64,000 bases of DNA, from positions 15,137,442 to 15,201,441 of the forward strand of contig NC_134023.1 of the NCBI RefSeq assembly GCF_040712315.1, given 5' to 3'. This document shows positions 48,340 to 60,046 of the stretch, piece after piece; the first letter of the stretch is position 1, and each line of letters opens with the position of its first letter. The position numbers and the translations under genes were made by a program. Source of the DNA: Castanea sativa (taxonomy: Eukaryota > Streptophyta > Magnoliopsida > Fagales > Fagaceae). The notes beneath the pieces are model-generated. The model was not told the DNA's origin. It saw nothing but the letters and a program-made list of their open reading frames with translations, and made no database searches.

Positions 48340-48833
48340 ACTTAGGTCTTTAGCGACGAACCCTTTCTGTCGCTAATGCCTACTTTGTCGTCGCTAAAGG
48401 TATCAGGTTTTTATGTTTTTAGTGGCGAATGTCAATTTCGTCACTACAGAACCAAGGCTTTGTTAAGGTTTTTAGAGACGAAATTCATATTTCGTCACTA
48501 AAGCATACTTTTAGTGACGAATTGTGATTTTGTCACTAAAAACATGTAAGTGCAAAACCTACAGTGACGAAATATTTCGTCACTAAAAATTTCAACTTTT
48601 AGTGACGAAATATTTCGTCATTATAGATTAATTAAACTCGCGCCAAAGTTTCCCTCCCCTAGCGCCCATTTTCAGATCACAATAGTGACAAAATTTATTT
48701 TTCGTCACTAAATGTTATAATTTTTCTCATCATTAGTGATGAAATGCATATTTTGTCACTAAAGCTGTATTTTTAGCGACGAAAAATATTTCCTCACTAA
48801 TTTTCGTCACTAAAAATACATTTTGTTGTAGTG
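48340..48833. repeat. CACTA terminus and subterminal repeats
   Basis: About a dozen copies in both orientations of TTTAGTGACGAAAT / ATTTCGTCACTAAA, ending at TTTTGTTGTAGTG (48821-48833), the inverted CACTA end. In En/Spm such arrays are binding sites for the TNPA-type protein. Confidence 0.9.
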
Positions 48834-48912
48834 AAATACTGTTAAAAAAATTCCATTAAACATAGAATTTATTTATTTTAATAAGATAAATAAATTCTTT
48901 ATATTAAGGAAA

Positions 48913-51537
48913 TCAATCAATCTATAATAATAATAATAATAATAGGTGAAGCTAAGAAAAACTCAAATTAGAGTTCTAATTTTGTGCCATATGTCCTAAA
49001 TTATTTATTCTTAAAGTGTTTTATTTCTTAATTTTATAATCAAATGTGAGATCACATCATAAATATTCATCCAAGTGAGTTATTAAGTACAAAAACCAAA
49101 GAATTTATAATAAATGAATCGTAAAAAAAAAAGTGTTTCACAATAATAAAAACAAAATGGATAATTTACATTTTATACCTAATAATATCTTTACGAATTT
49201 TTTTAAAAAGTTAATAAAATATAAAAATGACTATCAATAGTATTTAAATTATATATTTTAGGAATTATATTATGCATTTTATTGTATATCTCTAAGTGTA
49301 TCCATGTATATGCATGGAGTTACAAGCTAGTATATATAAAAGCAGAGACGTCATGTAAGAGTGGGCAAGGTCCTACTAAGTGGCGCTCTAATTTTGCATT
49401 TATCTTTCCATTTTTTTATTAAGTTTTTTTTTTACTATTACCCAATAAATTATAGTAACTTAATTTTACTATTATATAAAATATGAGCTATTCTTAACAA
49501 TTAGACCAAATGTTGTTCTCTACAAAATTGACTAGCTTTCAAAAATAGACCAAACTTTATGAAAAGCCCAAGCCTAATTATTACCTTGCATATTATGACC
49601 AAAGTCTGACCCTACTCACGTATAAATCAAAACCAAAACTCTTACTCACTTACAAACTCTCTTCCTCCTCCCCCACATATAGATGATACTTCTAGAAAAT
49701 ATCATTCTTATGAAATCATGTATTCCTTTTTTTCTAAATTTCAATTTAATATGTTTTTTTCTATTAATAATGTTCTATGCAATTTATTCAGGAAAATTCT
49801 CTTTGTCATTGATCGGCGCAATAAAAACTATATACAAATCTTGAGATTCCTGAGATTGTTGAAATAATTGATAAGTGCATATTTTTAAAATTTATAATAA
49901 CAAAAAAAGTCTAATAAATAACATATACTATCTCAGAAAATGCCATTAACATAATATTTTCTTTAAAACAAATTCAATGATAGGAACGGTAAAGAACATG
50001 ATCCTATACAAGAAATACCAAAAACACATGCAAAAAAATTCATAGGAAGATTCATCTTTAAAGAATATGAAGACAATAACAAAGATAAAATGCATTGAAT
50101 AAGATCTTACGAAACATGTTTGTTAATCATTTCAAATTATACTTATCATTTACATGAAAAAAATAATAATACATCATATTATTCACATTAAAAAATAATA
50201 CATATTAACTTGAAAGTTAATTGTAGGATGTGAATTGCTAGGGTATTGCAACAATAAGCAATATTAATACAACAATGGGTTGGTATTATATTTCGTGCGT
50301 GCTCTGTGGAAGGAAGGTCAAACCTTAATCAGGATCATTTTGGTGTGCAAAATGTGAAACAAAAACATATCTCTCTATCCCAAAGTTAGAGGCACTCACA
50401 TTAATCACATACTCTCCAAATATTTATAATATATTCCTCTCACTATAACTACTAGATATACAATTACAAACTACTTTAGATATAGGATTCAAATTGAAGT
50501 TTTCAATGCAACTGGTGAAACAACTTTTGTGATATTTGATCGAGATGCTAAGAAAATCATAAATAAATCTGTAAGAGATCTCGCTAAAAAACAAATTAAG
50601 GTACAACTTATTTAAATTATTATAAAACTATTCATCATAATATATATTATATTCCTTATATGCAAATTGATATTGGAGAAGGAATCCCACATGATTTGAA
50701 GAAAAGTTTTGGAAAAAATATGCATTTTCCTACTTTATTTAAATGAATTCAATCTAAAGGATGGTTTTGAAAATTACACAGATGCTAAGATTTTTTATGC
50801 ACCTTCAAATGACAAAAAGGTATAGAAGAAAAGAAAAATACACAATGATTTAACCCTTTTGCTACACTATTCCTAAATTAACAAAAAAAAATATAAAAAC
50901 ATTTACAAAAAACTATTATATCACTGAAATTTAATATGAATGTAAATACCTATGAAAAATCTTAGCAACAACAAATTTAGAGGTCCAAACTTTGTAAGAT
51001 CTAGTCAAGAATCTTCCAATGCCAATCCATTAGTGATTAACACAAATAATACAACAAAAGGAAAAAGTGATGAAAGCTCAAAACTTAAACAAAAAGAGAC
51101 GGAACAAACTTCAAATGTTGAAGATGAAGAAATAGATGATGATAACATGCCCCTCAACAAGCTTTACAAGCATCGCCATACCACAATAACAAATAATTGA
51201 AGAAACAACAACCAAAAAGAAAAAGATTCTGTAATGACGCTCTTTATTACATCACATAAGAAAGATCAATAATATGGAATGAATCAATATGTTTTTATCA
51301 ACTTTTGTTATACAATATTACTCCAAAGTTTTTTTTTTTTTTTTTTTGGCTCATTACTTGAACAGAATAATTATAATGGATATGTGTGTGCAATTTATAA
51401 TTATTGCTTCTTATAATGAACTCATTACTACCAAATTTTTATAACAAATATGCTATAATATATGCATAACATTCTCCACAAAAAAAAAACATGAAACATT
51501 ACAACATTATCCGTGCATCACATGAGCAACTTACTAG
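48913..51537 (+). mobile_element. Helitron with precise A|T insertion in the TNL-2 intron
   Basis: Starts TCAATCAATCTATAATAATA and ends in CTAG (51534-51537). Host DNA reads GGAAA|TTTCATT across the site, exactly as in TNL-1 at 1567-1578, so nothing was duplicated, as expected for Helitrons. A decayed hairpin CCGTGCATCACATGAG lies 11 bp before CTAG. Inside, a second end-like motif (perfect hairpin TCCATGTATATGCATGGA, then CTAG at 49327-49330, then TATATATAAAAGC) suggests two Helitrons head to tail. It encodes RPA-like fragments. Confidence 0.88.
50281..51200 (+). pseudogene. RPA70-like single-strand-binding protein fragments in the Helitron
   Basis: 50281-50370 reads WYYISCVLCGRK, a stop, then FWCAKCETKTY: the CxxC...CxxC zinc ribbon of the RPA1 C-terminal OB fold. 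After a putative intron, 50480-50605 reads RIQIEVFNATGETTFVIFDR then NKSVRDL, the end of the same domain. An acidic/basic tail frame (50952-51200) may be its last exon. Plant Helitrons commonly carry such RPA genes. Stops show it is dead. Confidence 0.78.
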
Positions 51538-53903
51538 TTTCATTAAGGAAAGGAGAAAACTCAAATACGTAGGGAGTGCATTGAAGCTACTCCTAAAGAA
51601 AGAAATAATAATAATAAGTACTAGTAGTAGAAAGGCAGCTTAATGAACAAAATTACCTTGACTCCTTCCCAAAGATATTTAATTTTGCTAGACTGTAAAT
51701 TAAGTTCAACAAGCTCTTTTGGTTGGAAACTAGATGGCAAACTTGTTGAAGATCCATTGCAGAAATTTTAGGCTGTTAGAAACATGTTTGAGGCCACTCG
51801 GGATGTGCACACTATGAATTTTAAGCAACCTAAGATTATACATCTTTGAAAAAGCTTCTGGAAAGTCTTCAAAATTCCAATATCCTCTTTCCCATTCATA
51901 ACAGTTTAGGACTATGTCTTGAATTGTTTCTATTGCCTGAGAATCAAAAGCTAACGATCAGTGAATTAATTGCACAATAAAAGTTAAGAATACAAGAATT
52001 ACTCATGTTTATATTGTGTCAAAAGAGATGAAAATAGCTACACCCTGAGTTTTCCAAATGTATAACCTCCTCTGAACCATTGGTGGACACTTGGGAAATT
52101 GCTGTTTATTTGAGCCTTTGAGAAACAATTTATTTTTTGCATCCCCTCCTCTCCAAGAGTAATTCTTAGGTATTTTCAAAGAATAGTGCTTCCTCCTCTC
52201 ACATTCATGATGCTCATTAAATTCATGAGAAGGTCCACCACAAATGCGAGTGGAATGAGCACAATTTCTCCGAGAGTACCTAAGAATTTCCCCTCTCAAG
52301 GGCTCCACCGAAAGAAGCCCTCTAATGGTGGGACCAACTTCAAATCTAACAATAAAAAATAGAAAAGTTTACTACGAGTCCTATTTTTCCCCCCTTAAAA
52401 GAGGCAAAAAAAGAGCAGAAAAATTATTACGACAAATTTAAAATTTTACATCAGAATGATGTTTAAAATTCATATATTAAAATTGTTATATATTATTCTT
52501 ATACTCATACATTAAAACTAAAATGTTCCTTTTAGAGCAAAAAAAAAAAAAATCTAAATACGAAATTACAACATTTCTTTTAAAATGATAAGGAAAAAAA
52601 CAAAAAGAAATGAAGACCATAAACGATGTTTTGAAAAAAAAAAGAAAAAAAGAAAAAGAAAAAAGCCATTCATTATAAATTGAAAGATTGGTTGATTAAA
52701 TCACGAAATTGATTTCAAATCTATAATCAATGACACAATTAAATTATGTTTTCAGAGTAAAATATAAGAAATCGTCAAAGACAATATGTTAATATTAGCA
52801 TCTTAAATGAAAATTTGTATTCTATATTTCATTACCTAAGTACTTAAGTAATTGCTTATCTATTGGATCATTTTTTTTAAAGAACTAATTTAATGAATGA
52901 ATTTATGTTATTATAATCATGTTTAATGAAAAAAAAAATTTTGTTTTGCTATTGTTCTTACCATAGCATTTGTCAATACATGAAACAAATCCTTACAAGG
53001 CCACAATCTGCTACGTTTTCTAGGTTCTCCAAGTGATTCTCAACGAATAATTTCTCTCTCCATTTCTTGTAGAAGATCATGCATCCACAATTTTTTATTT
53101 TCTATGCTTAGGAGAGATGTACCCATGAATACACTTATACCAATTCATGCATCAAAACCACAATTCTCTAATATCTCTATTACTTGATCTTTTCTCTTAC
53201 CTCTAAAGTAACACGCAATATCCAAAAATATATCTTGCCACATTATTTCTAGCCCATCGTAACTTACCTTAAGTATGTCAAATATTTCTCTTTTTGGAAT
53301 TTTTTTAAAATTTTCCAATGCACTTTGCCATTCACCTAACGTTTTTCCAACCAAAAAAGAACCCAAAGTTTCCAGAGCTAATGGAAGGCCTTTAGCATAG
53401 TATACAACATCTTGGGAGAGTTGCATGTAACCTTCTTGGGGTTGCTCATTTTTGAACGCTTTCAAACAAAAAAGTTTTAAGGCATCATCATGGTTTAGTC
53501 CATTAGGCTTATATATTTTATGCACCCCATGTTGGACCAACAAATGTTGATCTCTAGTTGTTATAATGATCCAACTCCCTAATCCAAACCAGCCATGCTC
53601 TCCAGCCAACATTTCTAATTGGTTCAATTGATTAACATCATCGAGGAAAATTATAACTTTCTTATGATGTATCCTTTTCTTGATCATGCCAACTCCCTCA
53701 AATACATTCCATATATCTATATTTCTTTCCTCCAAAATTTGTGCAAGTAGTTGCTTTTGTAATGGAAATAGACCACATTTTTCTGACTCTTCCCTAACAT
53801 TAGCAATAAAGCTAGAAGCTTCAAAATGACTACAAAACTTATTATAAACAACTCTAGCAAGAGTTGTCTTCCCCAATCCCCCATTCCAAAAATTCCTATC
53901 ATG

Positions 53904-54513
53904 TAAACATTGTATTTTCCAATAAATGTATGTAGATAACTTAAACTTGTAAGAGTTGGTTGAAGATGATGACAATGATGATGGAGATCCTAGTAACCAA
54001 TATGAAGCTAGGAGTGAGGAGCCAAATGAAAAAGAGGATCTAATAACTAGGTTGATGTTGGAGTTTTCAATGAAGATAGAGCTTCAAGTTTATGCCCAGA
54101 TCGTAATCCATGTGAATGGAGTCATTGGACCAACTAGTGAGAGACTGAGAGCAATACGCATTAGAGTTTGAGATTTGCCTTTTTTTTCTTTTTCTTTTTT
54201 TCAATATACAGAAGTTTAAGATATGTAACAAGATTTTATTTAGCAAAGACTTTGTTGCAATCTTATGACATTCGTTTGGCTTGTGAATTTTATAGAATTT
54301 ATAATGCTATTGCTTATGAAACATTGATTTTGAATTATAATGGCAAGTTCAATTTAGGCAAATGTCTAATTTTTTTTAATTATATATATATATATATAAT
54401 TTTGAATATTTTTTTTATTTGACCTTGCAGTTCGACTGGTGACCCACTGGTTGAACTAATGACCTAGCTCATACACCACGTCAACATCCATTCTAGGTTT
54501 AATAACTATGATT
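53904..54513. other. unrelated DNA replacing the TNL-2 NB-ARC start
   Basis: Sequence similarity to TNL-1 stops at about 53904 (before the P-loop codons) and resumes at about 54514 in the intron. The insert has a plus-strand open stretch (about 53956-54171) with VEDDDNDDGDPSNQYEARSE that I do not recognise, an (AT)n tract and a TTTTTCTTTTTC tract. No transposon ends seen. Confidence 0.6.
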
Positions 54514-56007
54514 ATATGTAATAAGATATTTTATTTTGATTTCTCTGATGACATTAGTGGTTGAAGAAAACTAATGGGGAAAGAAAAGGGGGTTTACATA
54601 TGAAATTGTAAAATTTAAACAGTGTATGCGCATACATGTTTAGTTTTTGTATATGCATTCATAATTTGCCATGCTTTAATTTGCACTACATTCTGTTCCT
54701 TTTGATTAAAATAGTAAAAACAACAACAAAAGGGTAGAATGAAAAATAACAAAAGCACAGACTTCTGAAATACAACAGAATTTTAACTACTATATGTAAT
54801 ATTTCAATCAGGCATTCTATGATACATTCCAATAGTTATTTATATACTTCATTGTATGTAAAAGAATTATTGTCGTTTATAACATTATATATCAAAAGAA
54901 ATAAGTTTTTCATGAAATTTCCCTATTTTTGTAAAGGCCAACCAGCGAGATTGGCCACTTCTCTCAAAGCAGCTCTCCATATTTCAACTTTTCCATATTT
55001 CCCTTAAATTGACCTTGGAAATCATCGAAAGCATTTTGAAAAGGTCCTACCTGATTTCGTACATCAGATGCATCCACCTCATAAAAAACCAACAGAATTG
55101 TCAATCCTGTCTCTTTCATTAATATAACGATCTTTTCAAGCTCAATTAAGAGCACCATGTCGAAGATGCATAGTTTCTTGAGAAAATGACAATAGCAAAT
55201 CTGGATTCTTCTATGGCATTCAAGAGCTCTTGTGAAATTGGTTTTCCTTTCTCAAGTTTTTTATCGTCCCTAATGGTCAAAACACCCTTCCTTTTCAAAG
55301 TATCATATAGATGGTCTGCAAAACTTTTACGCATGTCCTCCCCTCTAAAACTGAGAAAGATATTATATTTTCGCCAAGGTGTTGAAGAAGATGATGTTGA
55401 CAATCCTTGAGAGCTCATGTAATTCATTGGACTTGGAAATGTACTGCTCATGGGGAGTTTTAAAGGACAGCAAAAAAATCTGTTTGATAGTGTCAAAAAA
55501 AAATGAGTAAAAAAAACTGTATATAGACAACCGAAAAAATATGGCTTATTTTTTCATTATTTTTTTTTTTTGGAAAACAAACAACAAGCTGAATAAGAAA
55601 ATTTAGGAAATTGTTCTTGTTTGCTACAAAATATAGGAAAATAAAATGATTTTATTGAAAATACTTTTTTTAAACTCAATTTTTAGAAAACATTTATGTC
55701 AAAGCCAAAAAAAAAGGTTAAAAAAATATATTTAAATTCAATTCAAACTTGCTTCTCAAAAAAAAAATTCAAATTGGAGAAAAACATTAGGAAGAGGAAA
55801 ACGATTTGATATGTAGATCTTTTTATTTTAGGGAGGAAGTGAAAGGAAAAAAATAAAAGAGTGAAAAATGAGAACTTACGAATCGTCGTCGTTGATATTC
55901 ATCTTGAAAAAGGCCACATTGAGTTCCTATTAGATAGTAATTTTTTTTAGTAAATGAATGGAAATCAGAGCATCAAAACCCAAACCCATTCAAGGGAAAG
56001 AGAGCCT

Positions 56008-56011
<4 letters not shown>

Positions 56012-56045
<34 letters not shown>
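56012..56045. repeat. (GA)n microsatellite in the TNL-2 leader flank
   Basis: About 17 GA units; TNL-1 has only a short GA tract at the matching place (7620). The following 56090-56998 is AT-rich intergenic DNA (poly-A at 56506-56527) without a gene. Confidence 0.85.
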
Positions 56046-56048
<3 letters not shown>

Positions 56049-56998
56049 CTCACTTTTCTTCTCGTTTCTCTCTAATATTACACAACAAAGGTGTGTAAAT
56101 AGTAACCATAAACCCATCCAATTAAGAAAAGCTTCACTTCTCTAATACAACCTTAACTAAAAGATAAATGCTATAGAGTTGTAAAGTTATTAGAAAATGT
56201 GATAAAAGTTTCGCTTTTATTTAACAAAATTATTGCATTTATGACCCTCTAAGAACAACTTTTCACTGTTAGATTTTACACATACTCTTTTGTGATCCTA
56301 ACACATTATGCCATTAAGAAAAAAAAAGTTTAAGATGTTATAAAACTATAAATTTACTATTCAAAATGATGTTATACCTTTTTTTTATAGATTCAATAAA
56401 ATGTTAATCTATTGCATCCGTTACCCGATGATTACTTTTTATCATTAGAAAAAAAAAACCCACTTATCCTTCTGAGACATACAGTTTAAAAGGTTCACAC
56501 AGATTGAAAAAAAAAAAAAAAAAAAAACACCATATACAACCAACCAAAATAAAACCGTTACACAATGTTTAGGAAAAAGAAAAACCATGCTCCAATTAAG
56601 AAAATTGGGTGTTTAAAAAAAGTAGTTCCTCACATTAAAAAAAAGAAAAATAGCTCCTAACTGTTAGTATCTATTCCTCTCGAAAATAAAAATTGTTAGT
56701 ATCAGTTTTATTTTAAAATGTATCGATTCATACTTTTTCATAAGTATGGCATTTTGTGTCTCTTTGTCTTTACCGTTTGTAGTTCCCTGCCGTTTCTCTT
56801 TCCCATATAAACTCTTTAGTTCTTCCTTCTAATCCAAACTCTCCAAGGTGTATACCTATGACAAATCTGACATTGAGCATTGAGGTAACTCACATTGTTA
56901 AGTGAATTACTCAAAACAAATCCATGATATTATAATATAACCCATTTTTGATGTTTGGTGATTAGTGTGTGTGTATATATATGAAAGCTCACTTAGTG

Positions 56999-58055
56999 TG
57001 TAAAACACTAATAAATGTTTAAACTCCCAATTTCAAAAATAACCAATACAAGCTTATACCCAAACAATAGACGTGCGGAATAATAGGTACAAGCATAAAC
57101 CCAAACAAATAAGCAACTCAACACCATAATTAATCACAACACAGTAGCAATTAAAAGGCAAGAGTAAAGGTTAGAGAGATGCAAACACAAAGATAACACT
57201 GGCACGTGTTATCAAAGAGAAAACAAAAGAACTCGGCAAAAAACCTCTCCGCCGCCCTCCAAGCGGTAAAATGATCCACTAAAGAATAAAGTTGGGATAC
57301 AAGAATAGCAATAGACTTTCCAAGCCTAATCTAGTCAATGCACCTAAGCCTTCCAAGCTTCTTATTTCAACAAGGTTAAGCCTAACTGTCTCTTCTTTAG
57401 CTTTCTGGATCCCGCAATAAGTTCATTGCATCAACCAAGTGAATTGGTTATCTTTGAACTACTTCCCAAGTACCAAAATACCTCCTCACTATTATGGGTA
57501 TGGTAAGATAAGGATTTGGCTAATAAACCTCTTAAGGGTATGTTAATGGAGAGGGTGAGAGTAGAGTAATTTGGAGAATTAAAAGTCTAAGATTGTGGAT
57601 GAGTCAATCTTGGTTTTCTTTAGAATTTCTCTCTCAAAATTCTCTCTAGAAGCTCTCTACATTTCGTAGGTATAAGGGTATTTATAGTAGGGTATGTGAG
57701 GAATGTGAAAAGTCATTTTTCTGCAAAATAGGACATTCTGGCGACTAGAACAAGTCGCGAGATAACTGTCAGGCCAGACTGTATTTTTTGTCCTGCAGTG
57801 CTCCAGTTGTTGTGACCCTTCTACTTCCTGCATGCTTCACACCTGTGGCATTTTGGCAAGTTGCCAGTTGCAAATCACTTGCGAGATCCGGTCGCGAGAA
57901 TCCTCTTGAATGCACACACACTTGAATTCTTCACACTCTCTCACACATAAACCTTACATTATTCCCCCCTAAATACAGAGTATCTAATTGCTGAAATTAC
58001 AAGCAAATTCAGCACAGAATAAACTCAACACATGGTTGAATAACTCAACCTTACA
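56999..58055 (-). repeat. 3' LTR of the copia derivative
   Basis: On the minus strand starts TGTAAGGTTGAG right after GGGGGAGAT and ends ATTAGTGTTTTACA. About 1,057 bp, with TTTGTTTGGGTTTATGCTTG-type text usual for SIRE-like LTRs. The partner LTR lies outside the window, so the left end is inferred from the TG...CA rule. Confidence 0.65.
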
Positions 58056-58740
58056 ATCTCCCCCTTTGGCTATTCCATGACAAAACCCTAAAACAGACTC
58101 TAGACTTAAAATGTGAGTTAGGAACAGTTGCCAAAACTCACTCACACCTAACACTAGATTCAGTGAAGCTCTTGAACCATACAAACAAGTTTCCTGAAAA
58201 ACAATAACACAAGATGATCATTGAAAGCAGAAACCTTGAAATGCATATGGAACAAGCACAATGTGATCAAGCAACAGAGAATATAACAATAAAGCATGGC
58301 TTGACCAAACATGAACAATCACTATAAATAATGACTACAATGATCATTCACACAAGGAATGAACATCCGGACATGCAAGCTAATAAGCTCAATGCAAAGT
58401 ATCATTTGCATGTCCAACACTCAACCAATGCAAAACACTATAGTATTTGCATCAAGGATACAAGATCCAATAAAGGCATAAGAGTAGAGTACTAAAGAAA
58501 ATGTATACATAATCTAAAAGTACTAATAAGTTACAAAGAAAAGGTACAAATTCAAGCATATTCAAGTACACAACATAAACCATGAAATATGAACATAGAC
58601 TAGACTATTAAAGTCATAAACAAAATATTAAGCATAGGTGCTCTTGTTCTTTATCTCCATTGCTCCCCCTTTGATCTAGCTCTTGCTCCCCCTGTCACTA
58701 CACTCCCCCTATCATGAGCCATCTCCCCCTTTTTGTCACA
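58056..58740 (-). promoter_or_regulatory. multiple polypurine-tract motifs
   Basis: AAAGGGGGAG next to the LTR (58057-58066) and four more GGGGGAG copies at about 58670-58730 on the minus strand. SIRE-type elements often have repeated tracts before the 3' LTR. The region between is non-coding. Confidence 0.6.
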
Positions 58741-58921
58741 GAATAGCTAGTCCTCATCTTCCTCTAACTACTTTAGATTTGGTCCAATTGAGTTTTGATA
58801 GATGCAAGTCCGGACAACTTGGTGCTAATGTCTTGTACGGACACCATAATGTTGTCTAACTTCTCATCATAGGGACGTGAGCTAGAGTGTAAACCACTAT
58901 GAGGAGCACGACTTTCTTGCT

Positions 58922-59803
58922 TTACTCCCTTTCGGCTATGACCGATGATAGCATTGAGAGTGCAAAATTGATCAGACTTTGCTTAGGATAAGGATACTCA
59001 TCTTCCAATGGTTCAACGCCTCTGAGCTTCAAAATTCTTGAAATGAGGTAGCAAAAAGGAAGGCAATTCCTTGAGGCAGTTCTCTTAGTAGTCTTGCTCA
59101 AAATATGGAAGATATGGGAGCAAATATCAATTTCCTCATCAGTGATCAAGTCATGAAGGAATAAAGCCCGACCAAGATTCATGTACCCAGTGCTTGAGAG
59201 AGGATAGAGATTATGGAACATGATTGTTGTAAGCAGTCTCAATTTGGGGGATAGTGAGGAAACACTGACCGATTTCCCATTGGGAGAGAACTCCAAGTTT
59301 TCTCTAAAAGTATCCCGAAGCAAGGCAGCCTCCGGATCCAAATCATCATATATTGATGGTTTTTGGAACACTGGTCAGTTGATGTTCAAAATGATGGCAA
59401 GGTAGGAGGGTGTAATCATGAAGCCCTTTCTTCTAACCCAACATTTCAGCTCATCCCCATCATAAATGGCATTTGCATAAAATTCCTTCACCATCTCTTT
59501 GTACATATCGTCAAAGTTGGATAGAAGGAAGTTCCAATTCTTTGTGGCAAATCATTTCGGAATGTTCATGTTGAGAATAGAAGCTTGCTCAACCACTCTT
59601 TCAACCAACATTGAGGCATCCTGGAAGTAGTTCACATAAGCTTGAGATGCAGCATATGATCTGAACTTGTCGATATCATAAAATCCTGTTGATGGCCAAG
59701 TCTTCTTTGATTTAGGGGTGAGGCTATCAAGATCAATCACCGGTTCTTTTCCCTTTCTGCTATCTCCTTTCATAGGTGATTTCTTGAAAGGAGACATCTT
59801 CAA
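58922..59803 (-). pseudogene. extra ORF resembling the putative plant transposon protein domain
   Basis: A single frame of about 294 codons starting MKMSPFKKSPMKGDSRKGKE, interrupted by TGA at 59552-59554 (Trp position, IPK|FATKNWNFLL) and at about 59372-59374 (NIN|PVFQKPSIYDD, an Arg CGA position). Segments KEFYANAIYDGDELKCWVRR, SSLSPKLRLLTTIMFHNLYP and LFLHDLITDEEIDICSHIFH recall the Transposase_32-type domain found in plant retroelements. Role unknown. It lies where pol or an env-like gene would be expected. Confidence 0.6.
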
Positions 59804-60006
59804 GCTATATCAAGTAATATCAAAAGGCAAGTTGAAATACAAAGGGCAACAAAATTGATTAGTAACAAGTTAGTACCAACACAATGGACATTGAATTAAA
59901 ACCTTAAAAACTAAAATTTAAAGAGTAATTCAAATAAATGGCAGATGAAGACATAAATCATCAATACATGATAGGATCATGGCATTAAGCACTCAAACAT
60001 GTCAAA

Positions 60007-60046
<40 letters not shown>

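Larger units (their letters stand above)
40680..48833 (-). mobile_element. CACTA (En/Spm) DNA transposon, degenerate, 5' end intact
   Basis: The right terminus reads CACTACAACAAAATG on the minus strand (48833 inwards), followed by 0.5 kb of subterminal GTGACGAAA repeats. Then come a TNP2-type transposase, DUF4218 and DUF4216 segments and a TNPA-like gene. The DNA right of 48833 (AAATACTGTT) matches TNL-1 at 1492-1501, so the element landed in the TNL-2 LRR exon. The left terminus was not found; the element is cut before about 40680 by deletion or other insertions. Confidence 0.88.
48834..55902 (-). pseudogene. TNL-2: broken TIR-NBS-LRR paralog of TNL-1
   Basis: Exon order as TNL-1: mini-exon 55902-55880, TIR 55443 to about 54930, NB-ARC 53897-52962, LRR entry 51936 to about 51651, and the first bases of the LRR exon at 48834. 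Damage: 2-bp insertion inside the WCLNEL catalytic motif (near 55150); 1-bp deletion near 54990; the TIR exon donor GT is GG; the first ~40 NB-ARC codons are replaced by unrelated DNA; 1-bp deletion in the P-loop (near 53883); two CGA-to-TGA stops (about 53145 and 53040-53042); an 8-bp deletion in the LRR entry exon; Helitron in the next intron; CACTA in the LRR exon. Remaining NB-ARC is close to TNL-1 (GSWIIITTRDQHLL, YAKGLPLALETLGSFL). Confidence 0.9.

Noticed and set aside
50424..50606. Minus-strand ORF in the Helitron
   Set aside because: Antisense of the RPA-like exon, which has clear family motifs on the plus strand.
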